Assembly: GCA_014896255.1 (NCBI GenBank) | Contig: JADBKT010000006.1 | Location: forward strand, 28,048 to 92,047 | Length of the DNA stretch: 64,000 bases | Direction: 5' to 3' | Source: Hydrogenibacillus sp. | GTDB lineage: Bacteria; Bacillota; Bacilli; Thermicanales; DSM-22653 | Shown: in pieces, positions 44,417 to 52,691 of the stretch | How the letters are laid out: every line of letters starts with the position of its first letter | How positions within the stretch are numbered: the first letter of the stretch is position 1 | Position numbers and translations under genes: made by a program | The notes under the pieces: generated by a model | Told to the model about the DNA's origin: nothing | Databases searched by the model: none | The model's input: the letters and a program-made list of their open reading frames with translations, nothing else

Positions 44417-45697
44417 ATGGAAGTGTGGAAACGCAATCTGGCCGTATTGTGGGTCGCCCAGTTTTTGGTCATGAGCGCGATGAACCAAATCATGCCATTC
44501 TTGCCGCTTCTGCTCACCAAAGAGCTCGGTCTGGACGGCGCGCGGGACGTGCACGTTTGGACCGGCCTTATTTTTGGCATTAATTTTTTGCCGGCGCTCA
44601 TCTTCGCGCCCATCTGGGGCAACCTCGCCGACCGCTACGGGCGTAAGATGATGATCTTGCGCTCCGGTTTCGGGATGGCCATTGCCAACGGGCTGATGGG
44701 GTTCGTCACCTCCCCGGAGCAGCTGCTCGTGTTGCGTTTTTTAAACGGCATGATCTCCGGATTTATCCCGGCCTCGGTCGCCCTTGTCTCGACGAACACG
44801 CCGCGCGAGCGGATCGGTTTCGCCCTCGGCGTGCTGCAGTCCGGCGGCGTGGCGGGAACGATTTTGGGCCCGGCGCTCGGGGGGTTGCTCGCCGATGCCA
44901 TCGGCTATCGGGCCATTTTCTGGGTCACCGGTGGGGCGCTTCTCGTCGGGACGCTGCTCGTTTTGTTCTTCGTCCAAGAGGTGAACAAACCGTCCAAAGC
45001 GAAAGCGCCGGGCGGCGGTTTCCGGCGCGATTTCGGTCGGATCTGGCATACCCGACCGCTTCCGGCGCTCTTTGCGACGAGCATGCTCATCCAGTTCGGG
45101 CTGATCGCCCTCATGCCGGTTCTGGCGCTCTACACCGAGGCGCTCCTCGGTTCTGCGGAGCGCGTCGCTTTTTATGCCGGTTTGGTGATGGGCATGACCG
45201 GCGTGGCGAACATGATCGCCTCGCCGATCCTCGGCCGCCTCGCCGACCGTATCGGCGGAACGCGCGTGCTTTTCGCGAGCCTCCTCGCCGGCGGGGTGTT
45301 CATGTTGTTCCACGCTTTGGCGCATGCCGTCTGGCAGCTCATGCTGGTGCGCTTTTTGTTCGGCCTCGTGGCCGGCGGTCTCATGCCGGCGGCGAATGCG
45401 CTCATCCGCCAGTACGCCCCGGCGGGGATGGAAAGCCGGACCTTCGGCTATGCCAACAGCGCCATGTTCATCGGCAACATGCTCGGTCCGATCACCGGCG
45501 GCCTGATCTCCGGCGCGTTCGGCATGGAGAGCGTGTTTGTCTTCTCCGCCCTCGTGTTCTGGGTCAACGCCTTGCTCGTCCACCGCACGCTTTTTCCGGC
45601 GGTGGTATTTTCGGTCAAGGGCGCGGGCCAACCGCGCGACAAGGGAGAGAGCGAAGCGCGGCCGGCGAACGGCGTCGGCGCCGCCGGCCGCGGATGA
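44417..45697 (+). CDS. MFS efflux transporter, drug:proton antiporter-like (DHA1)
   Basis: The 426-residue protein has 12 predicted helices with P-F-L-P-L-L-L in helix 1, the loop motif W-G-N-L-A-D-R-Y-G-R-K (about 72-84), and the antiporter motif C region G-V-A-G-T-I-L-G-P-A-L-G-G-L-L in helix 5. These are typical of multidrug exporters such as TetA or NorA relatives. Substrate unknown. AAGAAAGGATG precedes ATG 44417. It stands between ylbG and ylbJ, where rsmD and coaD occur in B. subtilis, so it probably came in by rearrangement. Confidence 0.88.
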   Translation: MEVWKRNLAVLWVAQFLVMSAMNQIMPFLPLLLTKELGLDGARDVHVWTGLIFGINFLPALIFAPIWGNLADRYGRKMMILRSGFGMAIANGLMGFVTSPEQLLVLRFLNGMISGFIPASVALVSTNTPRERIGFALGVLQSGGVAGTILGPALGGLLADAIGYRAIFWVTGGALLVGTLLVLFFVQEVNKPSKAKAPGGGFRRDFGRIWHTRPLPALFATSMLIQFGLIALMPVLALYTEALLGSAERVAFYAGLVMGMTGVANMIASPILGRLADRIGGTRVLFASLLAGGVFMLFHALAHAVWQLMLVRFLFGLVAGGLMPAANALIRQYAPAGMESRTFGYANSAMFIGNMLGPITGGLISGAFGMESVFVFSALVFWVNALLVHRTLFPAVVFSVKGAGQPRDKGESEARPANGVGAAGRG

Positions 45698-45727
45698 TGG
45701 GCCGTATGGCGTTCAGGCGGTGACGGG

Positions 45728-46993
45728 TCATGCCTTGCGCATATGAAGCCAACGCCGGGAAAGGCGGATGAGGCCGTGGACGAGGGCGACGGCGGCGGAG
45801 AGAGCGAACAGGAGCGCTACGGCGAACAAAAGCCGCTGGGCGGCCGCTTCCATCCGTTCCAGCGGGCTTGTGGAAAGCGCGCCGTACATATCGGCAAAGA
45901 CCGGTTCGCTCAAGTGCGGGTTGAGGCGCGTAAAGCACGGCCAGGACAACCGGAAGACGATCGGGGCAAGCGCGGTGTGGAGGAGGCGGGCGATCCAAAA
46001 CGGCGCGAAGCGGATGTCGGTATGGGCGATGATCGTCGCCACCTGCGATTGCACGGACAACCCGGCCCATGCGAGGACGGCGGAAGCGACGGCGAGCCGC
46101 TCCGCCGGGGCGAGTGCGCCCGGCGCTTGGGCCGCGGCCTCTACGCCGATCGTCACTTCGAACAGCCCGTGCGTCAAGGCGGGAAGGAGGGCGTCGGGCA
46201 CGCCGAGCGGCCGGGCGATGCTCCGAAAGAGGCGTTCCAGGATGCGCATCACGCCGGTCGTTTCAAAGATCTGCATGAGCACTGAAAAAAAGATGATCAA
46301 GCCGCCGATGACAAACGTCGTGCTCAAGGCGGTCTGCACGCTGTCGGCGAGCAGCCGGCCGAAGGGGCGGCCGTCCTGGCGCCGGGCGTTTTCCATCGCC
46401 CGGTACGCTTGGCCGAGGAGCGGTTCGTGGGGCGCGGCGTTTTGAGGATGTTCGAGCTCTTCCGAGGCCTCGTCTTCCGCGCGCACGCCGTAAAAACGAT
46501 ACAGCAAACCGATCAGCACGGCCGAGCCGTAGTGCACGGCGGCCAGCACGGCGGCATAGGCCGGCACTTGAAACAATCCGACGGCGACGACGGCGGAGAT
46601 GAACACCGGATCTGAAGTCGTGGCAAAAGCCACCATCCGTTCCGCTTCCAAACGGGTGACGTCCCCGCGCTGGCGCATGCTCACGGTGAGCCTCGCCGTC
46701 ATCGGATAACCGGAAGCAAAACCCATCGTCAAAACAAAACTCGCCACGCCGGGAAGGCGAAACAGCGGCCGCATGAGCGGCCTTAAGAAAACGCCGAAAA
46801 AATGCGGGATGCCCAGCCCGAGGCTCATCTCGGCGAGGATTAAAAAGGGGAGCGTCGCCGGGAAGACGACGTCCCACCAGATGGCCGTGCCCTGCCGTGC
46901 CGCCTGAAAGACGTCGGCGGGATGGGAGAGATAAGCGACGACGATCCACATGACGCCGACGATAAGGATCAGCGCGCGCGAGCGTCCGACCAT
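45728..46993 (-). CDS. ylbJ: sporulation integral membrane protein YlbJ
   Basis: The 421-residue polytopic protein has about eight helices and two nucleoside-recognition (gate) type repeats: F-P-A-T-L-P-F-L-I-L-A-E-M and G-F-A-S-G-Y-P-M-T-A-R in the first half, T-F-V-I-G-G-L-I-I-F-F-S-V and T-H-G-L-F-E-V-T-I-G in the second. YlbJ is made in the mother cell under sigma E and is needed for resistant spores. GGAGGGG precedes ATG 46993. It is divergent from ylbK. Confidence 0.9.
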   Translation of the reverse strand: MVGRSRALILIVGVMWIVVAYLSHPADVFQAARQGTAIWWDVVFPATLPFLILAEMSLGLGIPHFFGVFLRPLMRPLFRLPGVASFVLTMGFASGYPMTARLTVSMRQRGDVTRLEAERMVAFATTSDPVFISAVVAVGLFQVPAYAAVLAAVHYGSAVLIGLLYRFYGVRAEDEASEELEHPQNAAPHEPLLGQAYRAMENARRQDGRPFGRLLADSVQTALSTTFVIGGLIIFFSVLMQIFETTGVMRILERLFRSIARPLGVPDALLPALTHGLFEVTIGVEAAAQAPGALAPAERLAVASAVLAWAGLSVQSQVATIIAHTDIRFAPFWIARLLHTALAPIVFRLSWPCFTRLNPHLSEPVFADMYGALSTSPLERMEAAAQRLLFAVALLFALSAAVALVHGLIRLSRRWLHMRKA

Positions 46994-47126
46994 GAAGCGC
47001 GTCCCCTCCGTTTCGCTCTTCTCATGTATACAAGCCGCGCCGGGCGGTTAGACCTCTTGGTCATGCCGATCGCTGTTCGATTTGTGTTAGAATAATGACG
47101 AACTCGTGGTTCAAAGGGGGCTTAGG

Positions 47127-47903
47127 ATGGCACCCAAAGTCGGCGTGGCGCTCGGCAGCGGCGGGGTGCGCGGCTTTGCCCACCTGGGCGCGCTTCGCGT
47201 GCTTGAAGACCATGAAATCCCCATCGATTGTCTCGCCGGATCGAGCATGGGAAGCGTCGTCGCGGTTCTCTATGCGAGCGGCATTGAACTCAAATATTTG
47301 ATCAAGCTGGCCGAACACATGCGGCGCAGCCTCCTCGTCGACTACACCGTGCCGCGCTTCGGCCTGCTCAAAGGCGAGCGCGTGCGGGAACTCATCGCCC
47401 TGCTCACGAAAAACAAGCGGCTTGAGGAGCTCTCGATCCCGACGGCCGTCGTGGCCACCGATCTGGTCACCGGCGATCCGGTCGTATTGCGCCAAGGGTC
47501 GATCGCCGATGCGGTGCGGGCGAGCATCTCCATCCCCGGCATCTTTGAACCCGTCGAATGGGACGGTCGGTTGCTCGTCGACGGCGGCGTCGTCGATCGC
47601 GTGCCGATGCAGGTGCTCCGGGAGATGGGCGCGGACGTGGTGATCGGCGTCGACGTATCGCACAAATCGGTGCCCGTCAAAATCCATTCCATCTACGAAG
47701 TCATCCTGCAGACGATCGACATTATGGAGAGTCAAATATTCCGCGGTCGGATTTCGCCGGACGACGTGCTCATCCGGCCGGAAGTCGGCCAGTACAGCCC
47801 GCTGTCGTTTCAAAATATCTCCGAGATCATCGCCGAGGGAGAACGGGCGACCCGTGCCGTGATCGACGAGATCGCCGCCCGGGTATGGGGAGCGAACCGT
47901 TGA
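47127..47903 (+). CDS. ylbK: patatin-like phospholipase family protein YlbK
   Basis: The 258-residue hydrolase has the patatin features: oxyanion loop L-G-S-G-G-V-R-G-F-A-H-L-G, nucleophile elbow A-G-S-S-M-G (serine) and the catalytic aspartate in L-L-V-D-G-G-V-V. The natural substrate of the bacterial RssA/YlbK group is unknown. AAAGGGGG precedes ATG 47127. The stop overlaps the ylbL start as TGATG, so the two proteins are made together. Confidence 0.93.
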   Translation: MAPKVGVALGSGGVRGFAHLGALRVLEDHEIPIDCLAGSSMGSVVAVLYASGIELKYLIKLAEHMRRSLLVDYTVPRFGLLKGERVRELIALLTKNKRLEELSIPTAVVATDLVTGDPVVLRQGSIADAVRASISIPGIFEPVEWDGRLLVDGGVVDRVPMQVLREMGADVVIGVDVSHKSVPVKIHSIYEVILQTIDIMESQIFRGRISPDDVLIRPEVGQYSPLSFQNISEIIAEGERATRAVIDEIAARVWGANR

Positions 47904-48961
47904 TGTGGGGTGAACGACGCCGGCGCGTCTTGTTTTACCGGTGGTCGGCGGCGGCCGTGCTCGTCGCCGCCGTGGCCGCTTTCGGGCTTTTGTATCCGCT
48001 TCCGTATTTCATCATGGCGCCCGGATCGGCGATCGATCTGGAGGGCGTCGTGCACGTGGAAGACGCTTTTCACGATGAGGTCGGTTCCTTCGTCATGACG
48101 ACGGTACAGGCGGATCAGGCGACGCCGTTTACGCTCCTCATTTCGGGATTCGTCCCGGAGCGTGAGATCGTCCAGGCGAACGCCGTGCTGCCGCCGTATG
48201 AGGACGCCGAACATTATTTCGCCCGGCAGCGGGCGGTGATGGAAGCTTCGCAACAAGTAGCGCTGATCGTCGCCTTTCGTAAGGCCAATCTGCCGATCGA
48301 CGTGAAGGAAGTCGGTGCCTTGGTCACGACGACGATTCCCGGAACGCCGGCGGCGCGTGCGCTGCGTTCCGGGGACGTGATCACCGCCGTCGACGGCCGG
48401 CCGACACCGACGGCGGAGGCGCTCATCCAGGCGCTCGGCCGTAAAAAGATCGGTGATGCGGTGCGCGTGACGGTCCGCCGGGACGATCACGTGCAGGTGC
48501 TCTCTCTCACCGTCGATCGCCTGCCGCAGGCCCCCGGCGTCCCGGAGCGGAGCGGCATCGGACTTTTGCAGCCGCTTACCGCGCGGGAAGTTCATCCGTC
48601 GCTCACGGTGACGTTTGATCTGGATCAGATCGGCGGCCCCTCCGCCGGGCTGATGATGACCTTGGCCATCTTGAACCGTCTCGTACCCGGCGATCTGACG
48701 CACGGGCACCGCATCTCCGGGACCGGAACGATCGACGTCGACGGCCGCGTCGGCCGCGTCGGCGGCGTGGAGCTGAAGGCGATCGCCGCCGCGAGGGCGC
48801 ATGCCGAATATTTTCTCGTCCCGGACGACGATCCGCCGCCCGGGAAGCGTTCCAATTACGACGAAGCGCGGCAGGCCAACGCGCGTTTTCGCTTGGGGCT
48901 GAACATCGTTCCGGTCAAGACGATCGACGACGCGTTGGCGTTTTTGTCGGCGCTCCGTTGA
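47903..48961 (+). CDS. ylbL: YlbL-type membrane protease with PDZ and Lon-like (S16) domains
   Basis: The 352-residue protein has an N-terminal helix (A-A-A-V-L-V-A-A-V-A-A-F-G-L-L), a PDZ domain (about 140-205, V-T-T-T-I-P-G-T-P-A-A-R-A-L-R-S-G-D-V-I-T-A-V-D-G) and a C-terminal Lon-type proteolytic domain. Catalytic Ser247 is in I-G-G-P-S-A-G-L-M-M and Lys292 in G-G-V-E-L-K-A-I; their 45-residue spacing is the Lon pattern. The AAA domain of Lon is absent. YlbL degrades the cell-division inhibitor YneA after DNA damage in B. subtilis; that role can be assumed only by orthology. Start coupled to ylbK. Confidence 0.92.
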   Translation: MWGERRRRVLFYRWSAAAVLVAAVAAFGLLYPLPYFIMAPGSAIDLEGVVHVEDAFHDEVGSFVMTTVQADQATPFTLLISGFVPEREIVQANAVLPPYEDAEHYFARQRAVMEASQQVALIVAFRKANLPIDVKEVGALVTTTIPGTPAARALRSGDVITAVDGRPTPTAEALIQALGRKKIGDAVRVTVRRDDHVQVLSLTVDRLPQAPGVPERSGIGLLQPLTAREVHPSLTVTFDLDQIGGPSAGLMMTLAILNRLVPGDLTHGHRISGTGTIDVDGRVGRVGGVELKAIAAARAHAEYFLVPDDDPPPGKRSNYDEARQANARFRLGLNIVPVKTIDDALAFLSALR

Positions 48962-48986
48962 CACCGTCGGATGGCGCCGGTATAAT
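48958..48986 (+). promoter_or_regulatory. consensus sigma-A promoter of ylbN-rpmF
   Basis: TTGACA (48958-48963), exactly 17 bases, TATAAT (48981-48986). Both hexamers are perfect, and the -35 overlaps the ylbL stop codon. Expected to be among the strongest promoters in the window. Confidence 0.92.
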
Positions 48987-49014
48987 AAGCTCGTATTGTC
49001 TGGAGTGAGGGCGC

Positions 49015-49599
49015 ATGCAGCTCTTATTTTCCGATGTGCGCAAGAAGCACGGCGAAGCGCTCCACGTCGCCGGCGTCATGCCTTCGAGGAAACCGGAGAA
49101 GATCCGCGAGGTTCAGGCGATTTCGCCGCTCACCTTTCAGGGGGAAACCCGATGGGAAGACGGCGGGGTGCGCTTGACCGGCGTATTGTCGTATACGGCG
49201 CAACTGACGTGTGTGTGCTGCTTGAAGGCGTTCGAAGCGTCTTTCCGCGTGAGCGTCGACGAACGGTTCCGACCGGCGGCCGTCGCGTCGGTCGACGATC
49301 GCACAGGTGGGCGCGGCAACCGGCGCAAGACGCGCCCGGGATGTCCGGGCGAGTCGGCGGCGGAAGAGGACGCAAGCGGCTTGAACGTCGAAGTCATCGC
49401 CGGTGAAGCGATCGACGTGGAGCGGGTGCTTCAGGAGCTTTCGATCGTCCATCTGCCGTGGACCCCGGTCTGCCGGGCGGATTGCCGCGGGCTGTGCCCT
49501 TCTTGCGGGCGAGATTTGAACGAGGCGACGTGCGACTGCGCGCTCGAGACGATCGATCCGCGGTGGCTTGCGCTTCGGTCGCTTCGGGATCATCTGTGA
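49015..49599 (+). CDS. ylbN: YlbN/YceD-family protein (DUF177)
   Basis: The 194-residue protein precedes rpmF in nearly all bacteria and has been linked to 23S rRNA maturation. It shows the family cysteine elements: T-C-V-C-C-L-K-A-F in the middle and C-R-A-D-C-R-G-L-C-P-S-C-G-R-D-L-N near the C-terminus, likely a zinc site. A polar insertion (about 88-122) is longer than usual. GGAGTGAGG precedes ATG 49015. rpmF follows by 72 bases on the same transcript. Confidence 0.9.
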   Translation: MQLLFSDVRKKHGEALHVAGVMPSRKPEKIREVQAISPLTFQGETRWEDGGVRLTGVLSYTAQLTCVCCLKAFEASFRVSVDERFRPAAVASVDDRTGGRGNRRKTRPGCPGESAAEEDASGLNVEVIAGEAIDVERVLQELSIVHLPWTPVCRADCRGLCPSCGRDLNEATCDCALETIDPRWLALRSLRDHL

Positions 49600-49671
49600 G
49601 GCGCGCCGTTCGTGTGTCGCAAGGGGCATCGTGTCGTTACGGGCTTATGTAAAGATGGGAGGCATTCGATC

Positions 49672-49845
49672 ATGGCGGTACCTTTTCGGCGGACGTCCAA
49701 GCGGCGCAAACGCCTGCGCCGGACGCATTATAAGCTCGAATTGCCGGGTATGGTGCGCTGCGAGCAGTGCGGCGAGTGGAAGCTGACGCATCGCGTATGC
49801 CCGCATTGCGGCTATTACAAAGGTCGTCAAGTCGTCGAGAAATAG
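49672..49845 (+). CDS. rpmF: 50S ribosomal protein L32
   Basis: The 57-residue basic protein has [17 protein letters not shown] at the start and a four-cysteine zinc ribbon, C-E-Q-C-G and C-P-H-C-G, near the end (zinc-binding form). GGGAGG lies nine bases before ATG 49672. Terminated at 49854-49876. Confidence 0.97.
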   Translation: MAVPFRRTSKRRKRLRRTHYKLELPGMVRCEQCGEWKLTHRVCPHCGYYKGRQVVEK

Positions 49846-49853
49846 ACGGGAAG

Positions 49854-49876
49854 AGGCGCATGGTGCGCCTTTTTTC
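49854..49876 (+). terminator. terminator after rpmF
   Basis: AGGCGCA (49854-49860), loop TGG, TGCGCCT (49864-49870), then a T-run to 49875. Perfect stem. It separates rpmF from the fapR promoter. Confidence 0.88.
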
Positions 49877-49881
49877 ATCCG

Positions 49882-49910
49882 TTGAATTATCACCTGGTCA
49901 TAAAAACAAT
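49882..49910 (+). promoter_or_regulatory. fapR promoter with embedded FapR-type operator
   Basis: TTGAAT (49882-49887), 17-base spacer, AACAAT (49905-49910). The spacer contains TTATCACCTGGTCATAA (49887-49903), a near-perfect palindrome sharing TTA, ACC, GT and TAA positions with the Bacillus FapR box TTAGTACCTAGTACTAA. FapR would block its own operon until malonyl-CoA releases it. Confidence 0.75.
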
Positions 49911-49949
49911 GCCGCTGCCGTCGGATGGAAATGGGAAGGGGGGATCCGC

Positions 49950-50543
49950 CTGCGCCTATCGAAAGAGGCGCGCCGTCAGTCTCTTCGCGCCTATCTTCAG
50001 GAAAACCCGTTTGTGACCGACGAGGCCTTGGCCGAACATTTCGGCGTCAGCGTTCAGACGATCCGCCTCGATCGGGCGGCGCTCGGCATCCCGGAGTTGC
50101 GCGTGCGCCTGCGCGACGCCGCCGAAAAGCTCTATGGGCGCGTGCGTGCCCTCGACGCCGACGACTTCATCGGTACGTTGGTCGCGTTGGAACTCGATCG
50201 GCGGGCCGAATCGACCCTCGTCATCGAACCGCTCCACACCTTTCGGCGTTCCCGCATTGCCCGCGGACACGTCCTCTTCGCGCAAGCCAATGCGCTGACC
50301 ATCGCCTTGGTCGACGCGCCGTTCGCTCTGACGCGCAAGGTCGTCCTGGACTACATGGCACCGGTCATGCTCGGCGATACGGTGTGCGCGAAGGCGGTCG
50401 TCGCCGAGCGCCCGAGGGCGAATTGGCGCCGCATTCAGGTGCGCGGAACGGTCGGGGAACGCCTCGTCTACCGCGGCGAATGGCACGTCGCGCTGTTCGA
50501 TTCCTTGGAGAAAGCAGGTGAAGCGGATGCGCATCGCGCTTGA
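49950..50543 (+). CDS. fapR: fatty acid and phospholipid biosynthesis regulator FapR
   Basis: FapR represses fatty-acid and phospholipid genes and is released by malonyl-CoA. The 197-residue protein has a DeoR-like helix-turn-helix (about 5-60: L-R-A-Y-L-Q-E-N-P-F-V-T-D-E-A-L-A-E-H-F then G-V-S-V-Q-T-I-R-L-D-R) and a hot-dog ligand domain with I-A-R-G-H-V-L-F-A-Q-A-N-A-L-T-I-A. No ATG, GTG or TTG lies in frame between the promoter and the HTH. CTG 49950, six bases after AAGGGGGG (49936-49943), gives the family N-terminus and is the probable start. plsX starts inside its 3' end. Confidence 0.9.
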   Translation: MRLSKEARRQSLRAYLQENPFVTDEALAEHFGVSVQTIRLDRAALGIPELRVRLRDAAEKLYGRVRALDADDFIGTLVALELDRRAESTLVIEPLHTFRRSRIARGHVLFAQANALTIALVDAPFALTRKVVLDYMAPVMLGDTVCAKAVVAERPRANWRRIQVRGTVGERLVYRGEWHVALFDSLEKAGEADAHRA

Positions 50544-51630
50544 CGCCCTCGGCGGGGATCACGCGCCGCAGGCCGTCGTCGCCGGGGCGGAGGCGGCGCT
50601 CGAGCGTTTCTCGGATCTTTCGATCGTCCTCGTCGGCCCGCCGGAGGCGATCGAGGCGGCGATGAGCGACGTCGGCAAACGCCACCGAGACGGCGGCCGG
50701 CTCCTCATCCACGCGGCGGCGGAGCGGATCGCGGTCGATGAAGAGCCGACCCGGGCGGTGCGCCAAAAGACGGACAGCTCCCTGGTGCAGATGATTTATC
50801 TCGTCCGCGACGGCGCCGCCGAGGCCGCCGTATCCGCCGGAAGCACGGGGGCGCTCCTGGCGGCGGGGCTCCTCTGCTTGGGTCGCCTGTCGGGGGTGCT
50901 CAGGCCGGCTTTGGCGCCGATCATGCCGACGACAACCGGGCGCGGCGTGCTCGTCCTGGACGTGGGCGCGACGAGCGACGGCAAACCGGAGTATATCCGC
51001 CAGCACGCCGTACTCGCCAGCCGCTATGCGGAAGCGGTGCTCGGCTGGGCGCGCCCGCGCGTCGGACTGCTGAACGTCGGCACCGAAGCGGCCAAGGGAA
51101 ACGCCTTGGCCAAGGCGGCGTATACGCTCCTTCGTGAAGCGCCGGTGAACTTCATCGGCAACATCGAGGCGCGGGACGTTCTCTTCGGGGCGGCGGACAT
51201 CGTCGTCACCGACGGTTTTACCGGCAATGTCTTCCTTAAAGCGACGGAAGGGGCGGCGTCGGCGATTTTGTCGATGTTGAAAGACGCGCTTCAATCGGGC
51301 GTGCGGTCCAAGCTCGGCGCGCTGCTTTTGATGCCGGAGCTCAAGCGGCTCCGCCTACGGCTCGACTACGCCGCTTACGGCGGAACGCCCTTGCTGGGAC
51401 TCACCAAGCCGCTGATCAAAGCGCACGGTTCAAGCGGTCCGGAGGCGATCGCCCAGGCGATTACGGAGGCGCGGGCGTACGTCGAACGGGGCGTCGGAGA
51501 GGCGCTCGCGCGAGAGCTGTCCGCTTTCTCGACGGAGACAAAATCGCCCGCGATGGCCGGCACGGCACAGGATGCGGCGGACGGCGCGGCGGGCGAATCG
51601 GCGGAGAACCATACGGAAGGGGAGCGATGA
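50527..51630 (+). CDS. plsX: phosphate acyltransferase PlsX
   Basis: PlsX converts acyl-ACP to acyl-phosphate, the donor for PlsY in phosphatidic acid synthesis. The 367-residue protein starts M-R-I-A-L-D-A-L-G-G-D-H-A-P and shows V-S-A-G-S-T-G-A-L-L-A, D-V-G-A-T-S/N-type and G-F-T-G-N-V blocks. The C-terminal about 40 residues form an Ala/Glu-rich tail beyond the usual end. ATG 50527 is preferred to GTG 50518, because AGGTG lies six bases upstream. It overlaps fapR by 17 bases and fabH by four. Confidence 0.95.
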   Translation: MRIALDALGGDHAPQAVVAGAEAALERFSDLSIVLVGPPEAIEAAMSDVGKRHRDGGRLLIHAAAERIAVDEEPTRAVRQKTDSSLVQMIYLVRDGAAEAAVSAGSTGALLAAGLLCLGRLSGVLRPALAPIMPTTTGRGVLVLDVGATSDGKPEYIRQHAVLASRYAEAVLGWARPRVGLLNVGTEAAKGNALAKAAYTLLREAPVNFIGNIEARDVLFGAADIVVTDGFTGNVFLKATEGAASAILSMLKDALQSGVRSKLGALLLMPELKRLRLRLDYAAYGGTPLLGLTKPLIKAHGSSGPEAIAQAITEARAYVERGVGEALARELSAFSTETKSPAMAGTAQDAADGAAGESAENHTEGER

Positions 51631-52691
51631 GGATGCCGAAGGCCGGCATTTTGGGCACGGGCAGCCACCTGCCGGATAGGGTGCTCACCAATTTTGATCT
51701 GGAAAAGATGGTCGACACGACCGATGAATGGATCCGCGTGCGCACCGGCATTCGCGAGCGGCGCATCGCTTCGCCGGAGGAGGCCAGCTCGGACCTCGCC
51801 TATCACGCCGCGCGGCGGGCCCTCGAGGCGGCGAAGGTGGCGCCGGAAGATCTGGAGCTCATCATCGTGGCGACGATCACGCCGGATTCGGCGTTTCCGT
51901 CGACGGCCAACATTTTACAGGATCGCCTGGGGGCGAAGCGGGCGGCGGCGTTTGATCTGGCGGCGGCGTGTTCCGGATTTCTCTACGCCGTGGCTGCGGC
52001 GGCGCAGTTCATTGAGGCCGGCGCTTATCGTCACGTGCTCGTCGTCGGGGCGGAGACGCTGTCTAAGATCGTCGATTGGGAGGACCGCAGCACGTGCGTG
52101 CTCTTTGGCGACGGCGCCGGCGCGGTGGTGATGGGTCCGGTCGAACAGGGGGGCCTGCACGCGTTCGCGCTCGGTTCCGACGGCAGCGGCGGCTGCCTGC
52201 TGGAGCTTCCGGCGGGCGGCTCGCGCCGCCCGGCGTCGCATGAGACAGTCGATCAGCGGCTGCATTATTTGAAAATGAACGGCCGCGAGGTGTTCAAATT
52301 CGCCGTGCGCATCATGAATGAAGCTTCGGAAGCGGTGTTGGCCAAAACCGGCTTGGACAAGGGCGCGCTCGATTTTCTCGTGCCGCATCAGGCGAACCTG
52401 CGGATCATCGAATCGGCGCGGGAGCGGCTGGGATTGCCGCCGGAGAAGGTGGTCGTCAACCTCGATCGCTACGGCAACATGTCGACGGCTTCGATTCCCG
52501 TCGCGCTGGATGAAGCGGTGCGCGCCGGGAAGATCAAAGCCGGCGATCGCGTGCTGTTGGTCGGCTTCGGCGCCGGGCTGACCTGGGGTGCGGCGATCGT
52601 CGAGTGGTCGTACACGCATCAGGCGATCGTTGCCGAACCGCCTTCCGCAACGCGGTCGGCAGAAGGGGCGCGTACGGAGGGTGTGCGATGA
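51627..52691 (+). CDS. fabH: 3-oxoacyl-ACP synthase III (KAS III)
   Basis: FabH starts fatty-acid synthesis by joining acyl-CoA primers to malonyl-ACP. The 354-residue thiolase-fold enzyme has Cys115 in A-A-C-S-G-F, the histidine of P-H-Q-A-N-L-R-I and the asparagine of N-M-S-T-A-S-I-P. The C-terminal 20 residues after W-S-Y are extra. Start ATGA-coupled to plsX with GGGGAG upstream; the stop is ATGA-coupled to fabD. The primer preference for branched chains, usual in Bacillales, cannot be read directly. Confidence 0.95.
   Translation: MRMPKAGILGTGSHLPDRVLTNFDLEKMVDTTDEWIRVRTGIRERRIASPEEASSDLAYHAARRALEAAKVAPEDLELIIVATITPDSAFPSTANILQDRLGAKRAAAFDLAAACSGFLYAVAAAAQFIEAGAYRHVLVVGAETLSKIVDWEDRSTCVLFGDGAGAVVMGPVEQGGLHAFALGSDGSGGCLLELPAGGSRRPASHETVDQRLHYLKMNGREVFKFAVRIMNEASEAVLAKTGLDKGALDFLVPHQANLRIIESARERLGLPPEKVVVNLDRYGNMSTASIPVALDEAVRAGKIKAGDRVLLVGFGAGLTWGAAIVEWSYTHQAIVAEPPSATRSAEGARTEGVR

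Noticed and set aside
49860..49949. ATG 49860 as the fapR start
   Set aside because: It lies in the rpmF terminator stem and upstream of the fapR promoter and operator, and would add 30 residues absent from the family.
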